From contig SLFV01000229.1 in assembly GCA_007124075.1 (NCBI GenBank), positions 1 to 9,369 of the forward strand: a stretch of 9,369 bases of DNA, written 5' to 3'. The position numbers and the translations under genes are program-made. Shown piece by piece: positions 1 through 6,920 of this stretch. Below the pieces are notes generated by a model. It saw nothing but the letters and a program-made list of their open reading frames with translations, was not told the origin of the DNA and did no database searches. Within the stretch, counting starts at the first letter, position 1. Each line of letters begins with the position of its first letter. This stretch comes from Roseimaritima sp. Lineage in GTDB: Bacteria; Planctomycetota; Planctomycetia; Pirellulales; Pirellulaceae.

Positions 1-168
1 TAGCGCAAAGAATAGGCAGCGTGCCTAAGATTCAAGCATCGGAGGCGCGTTGCTGGCTGATTTCGCCAGCAGTTGAGTAATGGTCCGTCCTCCCCCCAAG
101 TCTTAGGTGTTTTCCATGGCCGAGGAACGATTCGGAAATAGCTTTGGCCCGATTGTCGGCCCTCTCCG
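1..168. other. Intergenic stretch downstream of the MMPL gene
   Basis: I see no supportable gene here on either strand. On the minus strand, the direction in which the transporter is transcribed, only very short frames follow its stop codon. A purine-rich run of G and A (complement of about 92-100) looks like a strong ribosome binding site, but no ATG, GTG or TTG opens a meaningful frame after it. The one structured element is a short hairpin at 51-71, listed separately. The region may contain the 3' untranslated end of the transporter message and part of the control region of a gene to the left of the window. Confidence 0.5.
51..71 (-). terminator. Small hairpin, possible weak terminator after the MMPL gene
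   Basis: TGCTGGC at 51-57 pairs perfectly with GCCAGCA at 65-71 around a 7-base loop. It lies about 100 bases past the stop codon of the transporter. There is no run of T on either strand after the stem, so it is not a canonical intrinsic terminator. It could be a processing or stabilising hairpin, or chance. Confidence 0.2.
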
Positions 169-2901
169 CTACGTATCTCCCCCTGCTGCTTGCTTCGCAG
201 GGCCACAGCAGCGATGCGTCAGGGTGATAAAGCTTGGAACCAGAAAGGTGCGGACGATGAAGGTGTCGATGATGACTCCCAGCCCAAGGGCAAAGCCTAA
301 TTGCACGATCCCCTGTAAAACCGGAGAAGCGGGGGCGGAATCCGTCGAGATCGATTGCAGCAACCAGGGGTAAACGGCGGAGGAAGTCATGCTAAAGAAA
401 GTGGCCGCCATCACGATCCCGCAGGCGGTTATGATACCCCCCGTTCGGGAGACCGCGCGGCGTAATGCCGACAACCAGCCTCGCCGTTTCTGCTCCTCCA
501 GCACGCGGGTTACCAGGTAGACGTTGTAGTCCTGGCCAACCGCGACCAGGATCACAAACAAAAACAACGGAAGTTTCCAGTCCAGCCCTAAAAAAGTGGG
601 TCCGTACAGCCAGCGGAAAAACCAGTACGTAATCCCCACGGTTGCATAGTAGCTCAATAGGACGGTTAGGATCAAATAGACCGAGAGCCAGAATCTGCGG
701 ACAACTAACAACAAAATCGAGAACACCGCGCCCACGACGGCCCATTTAATACGTTGGTTATCTTGCAGTGTGACAGCCTTGAGGTCGATGATGGATGCGG
801 TTGTTCCTGAAAGTGCGAAGCTGGAATCGTACCAAACAGACCGTGGGTCTTCGATCTGGCTTTGCAGCCATGTCCCCAGGCGATCGACGATTTCAGCGGT
901 TTGCGTGTCAAACGGGTCCCCCTGGACAACAACATCCACACGGACCAAGCGGTTGGCGAATTGCTCGGTTTCGCTGAAGAAATGCCGCTGTGCGATCGGG
1001 TGTTCACGCAGTAAACGACGTCGCCATGCCTGCGAATCGATCAGGCTCATCCTCCGCTCAGGATGGAACTCTCCCAGCGGGTCGTGCAGCGTTCTGACGG
1101 CAACGACGCCGGGCAGGCGATACAATTCCTGGCGGAGTTGGTTAACGTTCTCGATTAATTTCTCGCGGGATACTGCTTCGCGATGGACCAGCAATAAGGT
1201 GGTGGGATTGGAATCTCCGATGGAAAAATATTTGGTTAGTAATTCCAGGCCTTGCCGACTACTGGTCGTGGCACTCAGTTGTCCGCTGATGTCGTACGTG
1301 ACCGCACGTTCGCTGAAGTACCCAAGACCTGCTGGTACCGATAACAGTCCCAGGCCCAGAGCCAACGTGACGGCGGGATAGCGTGTCATCACTAAGGCCA
1401 ACCAGGTCCATACGCGTCGCTTTTGAGTTCCCAGGCGGGCCAATTGATTTGGCCAAAAGACACGCGGGCCGCAGATGCACAGCAGCGCCGGTGTCAGTGT
1501 TAGCGAAGTAACCAGACCAATCATCAAACACAGTCCGATCACGGGCCCGGTGTGCTGGAACTTACCGAACGAGGCGATCCACAGCATACTTAGCCCCAAA
1601 ACGGTGGTCAGCGCGCTTCCCAATAACGCGGGGGTCACCTTCGTTAGGGTGACTGCGCAGGCTTCGGTCCACGGACGGCCAACGGCCTCTTCCCGCAGCC
1701 TAGCGATCAGGAACAGGCAATAATCGGTACCCGCCCCGAACAGAATCACCACCACAAAAATTTTGGAGGTTGTGAAGATCCGTAGGTCAAACCAGCCGTC
1801 AGGGTTTGAAACGGCATACAGCGCCAATAGTGCTACCAGCCCAGAGGCGCAAATCACCGCACAGCCAATGGACATTAGCGGGATCAGCACTAACAGTGGC
1901 GCACGATAAACGCAGGCCAGAATGCACAGAACCAGCAGCACCGTAAACCATTCGGTGTAGCGAATCGCGTCTCGGGCGGCGATCAAAGTCTGTGCGCCAA
2001 TGGCTCCAGATCCAGTGGGTAGGACTTGCAACCCAGGTTCAGTGCAACTGCCGGAATGTTGCCGGACTTGCTCGATCATTTGTTCTACGGCTTCAAAAGT
2101 AGCAATATTTCCGGTTGCGGAAAAATCCGACTCCAATTGAATTCGAATCAAACGTGCATGCTTGTTTCGCAAGCGGTGGCCAAGAACAGCGTCATTCCAG
2201 CTCAGCAAACCGATCATTGGTGACCAAGCATCCAGGTCGCGATCATTGATCGGAATAACTTGCTCCGTGATATTGGGCACCAGCGCCAATGCGGCTTGGC
2301 GATCCGACCGCGACAATTTCAGGTCACCGAAATTAGTCAGCAAGCGCGAGCGATCCCAATACGCAATTGCCATGCGAGGTTCAAGCACCGTTGGCTCACG
2401 GTCGCGGGGCAGGCAGTCAATAAATTTTTCAAAGAACTTTTCGTCCGCATCAATCGCTTCATCCAGCGCGTCCTTAGCCCGTTTCAGCAAACCACCTTCG
2501 CGTGATTCCAAGTCGGGCAGGCCATCCCGCCACCCTAGGTCGCGCGCTTTGCGGATGCTTACTTCGGCAAACCGATGCGCCAGGCGTCGCTGCAAATCCA
2601 GCGCAACGAAGTCATCGGCCTCGGTTAACGGTTGATCCTCGCGAGCGACGACAATCACGATTTCGCTGCGGCGGCGTTCCTCAGGAAAAGCTTGGTCCAG
2701 CAGCAGCCCACCGGCAACGCTGGGCATTTCAATTGGCAGGAAATCAAAATCGCCATCGTAGGCCAGAGACTCCCAGGTCGGCGCGAACAGCCGTAATAGG
2801 ACCGCAACCGTCAACCACACGGCCATCACCGGGTAGCGGTAGCGAACGACCCAAGTTGCCAAGGGATGCGCGACGGTGGGAGTGGGAGACAACTCCATCA
2901 T
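169..2901 (-). CDS. MMPL/RND-family transporter, 910 aa
   Basis: Inner-membrane transporter of the RND superfamily, MMPL branch; family members export lipids or other hydrophobic compounds using the proton gradient. The sequence shows the duplicated plan: one membrane segment near residues 24-40, a large periplasmic domain to about 315, a five-helix bundle at about 317-475, another segment at about 508-528, a second periplasmic domain to about 718, and a final bundle at about 720-893. Each bundle carries the Asp-Tyr pair of the proton relay: GAGTDYCLF with D393/Y394 and AVGQDYNVY with D791/Y792. About 20 residues rich in Ser, Ala and Pro (845-862) sit between two helices of the last bundle. 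Length is normal and both ends look complete. Two ATG codons are adjacent at the start and neither has a clear ribosome binding site. It lies 87 bases after the peptidase gene on the same strand. The substrate cannot be read from sequence; a hopanoid or lipid role is only a guess. Confidence 0.9.
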   Translation of the reverse strand: MMELSPTPTVAHPLATWVVRYRYPVMAVWLTVAVLLRLFAPTWESLAYDGDFDFLPIEMPSVAGGLLLDQAFPEERRRSEIVIVVAREDQPLTEADDFVALDLQRRLAHRFAEVSIRKARDLGWRDGLPDLESREGGLLKRAKDALDEAIDADEKFFEKFIDCLPRDREPTVLEPRMAIAYWDRSRLLTNFGDLKLSRSDRQAALALVPNITEQVIPINDRDLDAWSPMIGLLSWNDAVLGHRLRNKHARLIRIQLESDFSATGNIATFEAVEQMIEQVRQHSGSCTEPGLQVLPTGSGAIGAQTLIAARDAIRYTEWFTVLLVLCILACVYRAPLLVLIPLMSIGCAVICASGLVALLALYAVSNPDGWFDLRIFTTSKIFVVVILFGAGTDYCLFLIARLREEAVGRPWTEACAVTLTKVTPALLGSALTTVLGLSMLWIASFGKFQHTGPVIGLCLMIGLVTSLTLTPALLCICGPRVFWPNQLARLGTQKRRVWTWLALVMTRYPAVTLALGLGLLSVPAGLGYFSERAVTYDISGQLSATTSSRQGLELLTKYFSIGDSNPTTLLLVHREAVSREKLIENVNQLRQELYRLPGVVAVRTLHDPLGEFHPERRMSLIDSQAWRRRLLREHPIAQRHFFSETEQFANRLVRVDVVVQGDPFDTQTAEIVDRLGTWLQSQIEDPRSVWYDSSFALSGTTASIIDLKAVTLQDNQRIKWAVVGAVFSILLLVVRRFWLSVYLILTVLLSYYATVGITYWFFRWLYGPTFLGLDWKLPLFLFVILVAVGQDYNVYLVTRVLEEQKRRGWLSALRRAVSRTGGIITACGIVMAATFFSMTSSAVYPWLLQSISTDSAPASPVLQGIVQLGFALGLGVIIDTFIVRTFLVPSFITLTHRCCGPAKQAAGGDT

Positions 2902-2988
2902 ATGTTCGCAGGCAGGATGAGAAACAAGTGCGTCATCGATTCAGCTAGAACCAGGAGCGGCTAACCCGCGTGGAAAATTTCCAGCAAC
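2902..2988 (-). other. Spacer between peptidase and transporter genes, with palindromes
   Basis: Short same-strand gap between the peptidase stop and the transporter start. Directly after the peptidase stop is a perfect palindrome, TGGAAA-A-TTTCCA (2971-2983), and next to it a GCGG/CCGC stem with a 5-base loop (2957-2969). Neither is followed by a T-run, so I do not call a terminator. Read-through from the peptidase gene into the transporter gene is plausible. No recognisable promoter was found. Confidence 0.35.
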
Positions 2989-5040
2989 TTACCAAATTCG
3001 AATGCGTTGCTCCGGGGGGATAAACATGGGGCTGCCTTCTGGAATTTCGAACGCTTCGTAGAACGCATCGATATTGCTGACAATTCCGTTGACACGATAC
3101 TGGCTGGGAGAGTGCGGATCGACCAACAATCGACGCCGCAGTTCCGGTTCACGATACAGTCGCCGCCAGATTTGAGCCCAACCGAGGAAGAATCGCTGAT
3201 CCCCGGTCAGTCCATCAATGACTGGTGCGGGTTTCCCTGCCAGTGAAAGCTGGTAGGCGTGATAAGCAACGCTCAAGCCTCCCAGGTCTCCGATGTTTTC
3301 CCCCAGGGTTAACTCACCATTGATGTGCATGTCCTCCAGTGGCGCATAACGGTTATATTGTTCCACCAAGCCCGCAGCACGCTGTTCAAATTCTTGACGA
3401 TCTTCTTCCGTCCACCAATTTCGAAGAATTCCCGAACCGTCGTACTGGCTGCCTTTGTCGTCAAAACCATGGCTGATTTCATGGCCAATCACCGCACCGA
3501 TTGCACCATAGTTGACCGCATCGTCAGCGGCCAGATTGAAGAACGGCGGTTGCAGGATCGCGGCAGGAAACACGATCTCGTTCATGGTTGGGTTGTAATA
3601 GGCATTGACGGTCTGCGGGGTCATGTGCCATTCGCTACGGTCAATCGGCTGCCCCAGCTTGTTCAGCATCCGCTGATGTTCAAAACGGGACGAAGCCAGG
3701 ATATTCGCCGCCAACTCTGTTCCGATTTCCAGATCGCTGTAATCCTTCCACTGATCGGGGTAGCCAATTTTCGTTGTGAACTGCGACATTTTCTCAAGTG
3801 CTTGGCGTTTGGTGCCTTCCCCCATCCAGTCCAGGTCTTCAATCCGCGCGGCGAACGCAACCTGCAGGTTTTCCACTAGCTGTTCCATCCTTTGCTTGGC
3901 CGCGGGCCGGAAATGAGCCTCGACGTACAACTGCCCGACCAGTTCTCCCAGCACGCTTCCTGTCAGTTCCACGGCTCGTCGCCACAGCGGTTTTTGTTCG
4001 TCAACGCCAGTAATCGCGGTAGCGTGAAACGCAAAGTGGCGGGCCTCCAGTGGAACCGTCAAATACGGGGCGTACGCATCGAGGGTCTTGAAGGTTAGAT
4101 AGGCCTGCCACGTGGCCAGCGAGTATTCGCCGAGCATCGCATTGGCCTGCTCGAAAAAACTTGGCTGACGGACCACCACTGCGTCGGAGCGGTCAAAGCC
4201 CGTGGCATCGGCATAGGCCTGCCAAAAGCCTGACGCCGCTCGCATTTGATCCGCCGTTTGCTTGTTGTATGTCCTGACCGGATCACGGTTTTCGACTTTG
4301 GTCCACTGTGCCTTGGCGATCTGGGTTTCCAGGTCCAGCAGTTTCGCTGCCGACGTTTCGGGATGGTCGTGATCGACAGACCGCAACATGTCCGCAGCGT
4401 AGCTGACAAGTTCGCTCCGCAGCAGTTGATACCGCTGGTCGTTGCTCAGGTAATAGTCTCGGTCTGGCAGCGTCAGGCCGGACTGAGTCAGATAAACCGT
4501 GTACTGCGAGCTCTTGCGAGCATCAACGGAGACGTATCCGCCAAACAAATGCGATACTCCTGCTCGCTCCAGTCGTCCCATCACCGCAACCAGTTCCAGT
4601 ATCGAATTCGCCGACTGAATCTCCTTCAGCAGCGATCCGATCGGGTCAAGACTTGCCGCGTTTCGGGCTTCCAAGTTGGTATAACTACGGTACAAATCGC
4701 CGACTTTCTGTGTGGTCGAACCTGGATCGGGTTGGTTTTCCTCTGCCGCCGACTGAATGATTTCACGAATTTGGTCCTTGGCTGCGTCATCGAGCACCGA
4801 AAAAATGCCATACTCCGATCGATCTGCGGGAATCGGAGTGGTTTCCAGCCAAGCCGCATTGGCCCACATGTAGAAGTCATCGGCGGGTTCAATTTTTGTG
4901 CTCAGGAGCGACTGATCGATCCCCGAAACCGTTCCCGCAGTGCCCGCACCGGGTTGTTCCGCCAGCGGCCGGGCCGCGTTCAAGGTTAATATGGAAAGAA
5001 AACAAATTCCTGCGGTAAAAGCTGATTTGCTTTGATTCAT
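2989..5040 (-). CDS. Secreted M13 family zinc metallopeptidase (neprilysin/PepO type), 683 aa
   Basis: Zinc endopeptidase of family M13 that cleaves peptides, probably in the periplasm or outside the cell. Residues 1 to about 28 form a signal peptide: basic start, hydrophobic FTAGICFLSILTLNA stretch, and likely cleavage near PLA-EQ. There is no lipobox. The N-terminal M13 domain covers about 45-420 and the catalytic domain about 475-683. Visible signatures are NAYYNP and NEIVFPAAILQPPFF for substrate binding, HEISHGFDD with zinc ligands H520 and H524 and catalytic E521, ENIGD with third ligand E581 and D585, the DPHSP region with H643, and RVNG with R649. The C-terminus RIRIW is typical of the family. 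All catalytic residues are present and length is normal. The frame is also open upstream to a GTG at 5121, but the ATG at 5040 puts the signal peptide at the N-terminus, so I chose it. AAAGG lies about 11 bases upstream inside an inverted repeat. The gene diverges from glgA, with no functional link evident. Confidence 0.94.
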   Translation of the reverse strand: MNQSKSAFTAGICFLSILTLNAARPLAEQPGAGTAGTVSGIDQSLLSTKIEPADDFYMWANAAWLETTPIPADRSEYGIFSVLDDAAKDQIREIIQSAAEENQPDPGSTTQKVGDLYRSYTNLEARNAASLDPIGSLLKEIQSANSILELVAVMGRLERAGVSHLFGGYVSVDARKSSQYTVYLTQSGLTLPDRDYYLSNDQRYQLLRSELVSYAADMLRSVDHDHPETSAAKLLDLETQIAKAQWTKVENRDPVRTYNKQTADQMRAASGFWQAYADATGFDRSDAVVVRQPSFFEQANAMLGEYSLATWQAYLTFKTLDAYAPYLTVPLEARHFAFHATAITGVDEQKPLWRRAVELTGSVLGELVGQLYVEAHFRPAAKQRMEQLVENLQVAFAARIEDLDWMGEGTKRQALEKMSQFTTKIGYPDQWKDYSDLEIGTELAANILASSRFEHQRMLNKLGQPIDRSEWHMTPQTVNAYYNPTMNEIVFPAAILQPPFFNLAADDAVNYGAIGAVIGHEISHGFDDKGSQYDGSGILRNWWTEEDRQEFEQRAAGLVEQYNRYAPLEDMHINGELTLGENIGDLGGLSVAYHAYQLSLAGKPAPVIDGLTGDQRFFLGWAQIWRRLYREPELRRRLLVDPHSPSQYRVNGIVSNIDAFYEAFEIPEGSPMFIPPEQRIRIW

Positions 5041-5319
5041 TGTCTGACAAACCTTTGTCGGTGCCTTGCTGAGAAGGGTGTCCAAAAAATTTCGAACCTT
5101 TATCGTACTAGACAAGAACACATGTGCCCACTATGACCGGAATAATCAAGGCATTCGTCATTCACGGCTAAGGCCCTTTTCCCGCTCGGTTGCGACTGTC
5201 TTGCCCTGGTTGGGGTTCACTTCTACCGAACACAAAACCACAAGCTAGACTTTCTGACCGGTGCCCGAGCGGGTTTCCGGAGAATTTGAACGCTGATGGC
5301 TCCTCGTGTTGGAATCCCC
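5041..5319. promoter_or_regulatory. Divergent control region between peptidase gene and glgA
   Basis: About 280 bases separate the two divergent starts, so promoters for the leftward peptidase/transporter pair and the rightward glucan genes should lie here. I could not find a convincing sigma-70 pair. On the plus strand TAGACT (5246-5251) is a possible -10, but the bases 17 upstream do not resemble TTGACA. On the minus strand TACGAT, complement of about 5101-5106, is equally weak. Two small dyads are visible: GACAAA-CC-TTTGTC (5046-5059) next to the peptidase start and CACATGTG (5119-5126). Planctomycete promoters often do not match the E. coli consensus, so absence of a match says little. 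Confidence 0.4.
5046..5059 (-). promoter_or_regulatory. Inverted repeat over the peptidase ribosome binding site
   Basis: GACAAA and TTTGTC are perfect inverted copies separated by two bases, centred about 12 bases upstream of the peptidase ATG. Read on the minus strand, the AAAGG that best fits a Shine-Dalgarno sequence lies across the centre of the dyad. It could be a repressor half-site pair or a small translation-modulating hairpin (4-bp stem if the loop is 6 bases). It is short enough to be chance. Confidence 0.2.
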
Positions 5320-6801
5320 ATGAAGATCGCTTTTGTCACCACGGAGGCAGTTCCTTTTGCAAAAACGGGCGGATTGGCGGACGTCAGTGGCGCGCTTCCG
5401 ATTGCGTTGCAACGGCTTGGGCACGAGGTCATCGTATTGATGCCCGCGTTCCGTTCGGTGCATATGACGCGGCAGCCTATCAGCGAAACCGATATGGTAG
5501 TCCACGCGAATATCGCCGGGCGTGGGCTCTCGGCACGGATTTCCCGTTCGACGCTGCCGCAATCGGATGTGCCAGTTTATTTTGTGGATAATCCCGAGCT
5601 ATTCGATCGCCAGCATCTTTATGGCGATGCCCAAGGTGACTACCAGGACAACCCGTTGCGGTTTAGTTTTTTTTGCCGCATCTGTTTGCAGGTGATCGAT
5701 CGCATCTGTCCCGACTTGCAAATCCTACACTGCAACGACTGGCAAACCGGATTGTTACCAGCCTACCTGGCAACACGATTTGATGGTTATCAATGGATGC
5801 AACAGGCAAAAAGCGTGTTGACCATCCACAATTTGGCTTATCAGGGGATCTTTCCCAAGGACACTCTATCGTTGACCGGATTGGGGTGGGAACACTTTCA
5901 TTTTCGGGCCCTGGAGTTCTACGACCAGGTGAACCTGCTCAAGGCCGGTCTTTCTTTTGCCGACGCGCTGACCACCGTCAGTCAGCGGTACTCCGAGGAG
6001 ATCCAAGCTCCGGAGCAGGGGTGCGGGTTGGATGGCGTGTTGCGAGATCGTGCCGAGCGTTTGTTTGGCATTCCCAACGGAATCGATCCGCAGATCTGGG
6101 ACCCGAGGACGGATAACGAAATTGCCTCGACCTATGATGCTGAAAGCTGGAAAGAGGGCAAGGCCAGCAATCGGGCTGCGTTACGGGAGGCATTCGACCT
6201 GCCACATCATCACCGCGTCCCTCTGGTGGGGATGATCGGTCGGCTGGCAGAACAAAAGGGCTGGGACTTAGTCGTCCAAGCCATGCGCCAACTGTTTGCC
6301 GATGAACCATCGGTTCAATTTGTGGTGCTGGGTACGGGAGATCCGCGGTATCAGGACGCCCTGAAGGAACTTGCTACCCGCTATCCGGATCGTCTGGGGC
6401 TGCACCTGGGCTTCTCCGACCGTCTTGCGCATCGCATCGAAGCAGGTGCCGACATTTTTTTAATGCCCAGCCGTTACGAGCCCTGCGGCCTGAACCAACT
6501 GTACAGTTTGCGATATGGGACCGTACCGGTCGTGCAGCCAACCGGTGGGTTGGCCGATACCGTCACCGCCGTTGACGCCAGCTCGATCGCCGATGGTTCA
6601 GCTACGGGTTTTTATCTGCCTCACTACAACGTTGAAGGTCTGGTGGCGGCCCTGACCGAGGCGGTTCAGACTTGCAATGATCGCCCAGAACTATGGGATC
6701 AGATTGTGCGCAGGGGTATGCGACAGGAGTGGTCATGGGAACGGAGCGCGAAACAATATTTGCGGGTTTATGAGCAGACAATCTCCCGTAATGAAAATTA
6801 A
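5320..6801 (+). CDS. glgA: Glycogen synthase GlgA (GT5), 493 aa
   Basis: Cytoplasmic GT-B glucosyltransferase of family GT5 that adds glucose from ADP-glucose to the non-reducing end of alpha-1,4-glucan. The N-terminal Rossmann domain opens with FAKTGGLADV, whose K15 matches the donor-binding lysine of E. coli GlgA. It continues with HCNDW (137-141) and TIHNLAYQG (168-176). IPNGID (251-256) leads into the C-terminal domain, with GRLAEQKG (R308, K313), PSRYEPCGL (catalytic-site E387) and PTGGLADT (407-414). All hallmark residues are present and the length is normal. An ATG at 5296 in the same frame would add eight residues. I prefer 5320 because the family begins at MKIAFVTTE and because GGAA sits five bases upstream. 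The gene is first of three co-directional glucan genes, 119 bases before the GalT-like gene. Two T-runs inside the gene (5667-5674 and 6455-6461) keep frame and encode conserved sequence. Confidence 0.96.
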   Translation: MKIAFVTTEAVPFAKTGGLADVSGALPIALQRLGHEVIVLMPAFRSVHMTRQPISETDMVVHANIAGRGLSARISRSTLPQSDVPVYFVDNPELFDRQHLYGDAQGDYQDNPLRFSFFCRICLQVIDRICPDLQILHCNDWQTGLLPAYLATRFDGYQWMQQAKSVLTIHNLAYQGIFPKDTLSLTGLGWEHFHFRALEFYDQVNLLKAGLSFADALTTVSQRYSEEIQAPEQGCGLDGVLRDRAERLFGIPNGIDPQIWDPRTDNEIASTYDAESWKEGKASNRAALREAFDLPHHHRVPLVGMIGRLAEQKGWDLVVQAMRQLFADEPSVQFVVLGTGDPRYQDALKELATRYPDRLGLHLGFSDRLAHRIEAGADIFLMPSRYEPCGLNQLYSLRYGTVPVVQPTGGLADTVTAVDASSIADGSATGFYLPHYNVEGLVAALTEAVQTCNDRPELWDQIVRRGMRQEWSWERSAKQYLRVYEQTISRNEN

Positions 6802-6920
6802 ACGCAAAGATTTTTCCCAACGGGGCAGCAGGCCAAAAATTAGCGGTTTTTAGACTCACCCTGAAGACGTGGAAACGCTAACATTAGGTCAAAGTAACCG
6901 ACGGATGCCGACTGCCGAAG
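6802..6920 (+). other. Gap between glgA and the GalT-like gene
   Basis: This 119-base gap contains a possible imperfect hairpin in which TTAGCGGTTT (6840-6849) pairs with AAACGCTAA (6873-6881) around a long loop, with one bulged G. There is no T-run after it, so read-through from glgA remains plausible. An ATG at 6905 begins an 18-codon frame ending at 6961 whose stop overlaps a second ATG at 6958. Neither is in the frame of the downstream enzyme. No clear promoter or ribosome binding site was recognised. Confidence 0.35.

Noticed and set aside
92..100. Strong purine-rich ribosome-binding-like sequence on the minus strand
   Set aside because: The following codons could only start at ATT, giving a frame of about 19 residues that ends inside the window. 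No acceptable start or product supports a gene.
107..373. Plus-strand frame of 88 codons at the left end
   Set aside because: Most of it is antisense to the C-terminal coding part of the MMPL gene, it has no convincing ribosome binding site, and its composition looks like a shadow frame.
770..1381. Plus-strand frame of 203 codons within the MMPL gene
   Set aside because: Antisense to the second periplasmic domain and adjoining helix of a clearly coding transporter. It is rich in Arg, Ser and Thr with no domain signature.
4246..4989. Open frame of 247 codons on the plus strand inside the peptidase gene
   Set aside because: It lies wholly antisense to a gene with intact catalytic motifs, its product resembles nothing I recognise, and the length is explained by codon bias of the real gene.
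5041..5121. N-terminal extension of the peptidase to a GTG at 5121
   Set aside because: It would put 27 residues ahead of a well-formed signal peptide that begins at the ATG at 5040.
5119..5126. CACATGTG palindrome in the divergent region as an operator
   Set aside because: An 8-base palindrome without a second copy or extended symmetry is expected by chance, and no regulator gene is nearby.
5667..5674. Run of eight T in glgA as a slippage or frameshift site
   Set aside because: The frame continues intact through conserved GlgA sequence on both sides, and no alternative product is suggested. The same holds for the seven T at 6455-6461.
6840..6881. Possible terminator hairpin after glgA
   Set aside because: The stem is imperfect with a bulge and a loop of more than 20 bases, and no T-run follows it.
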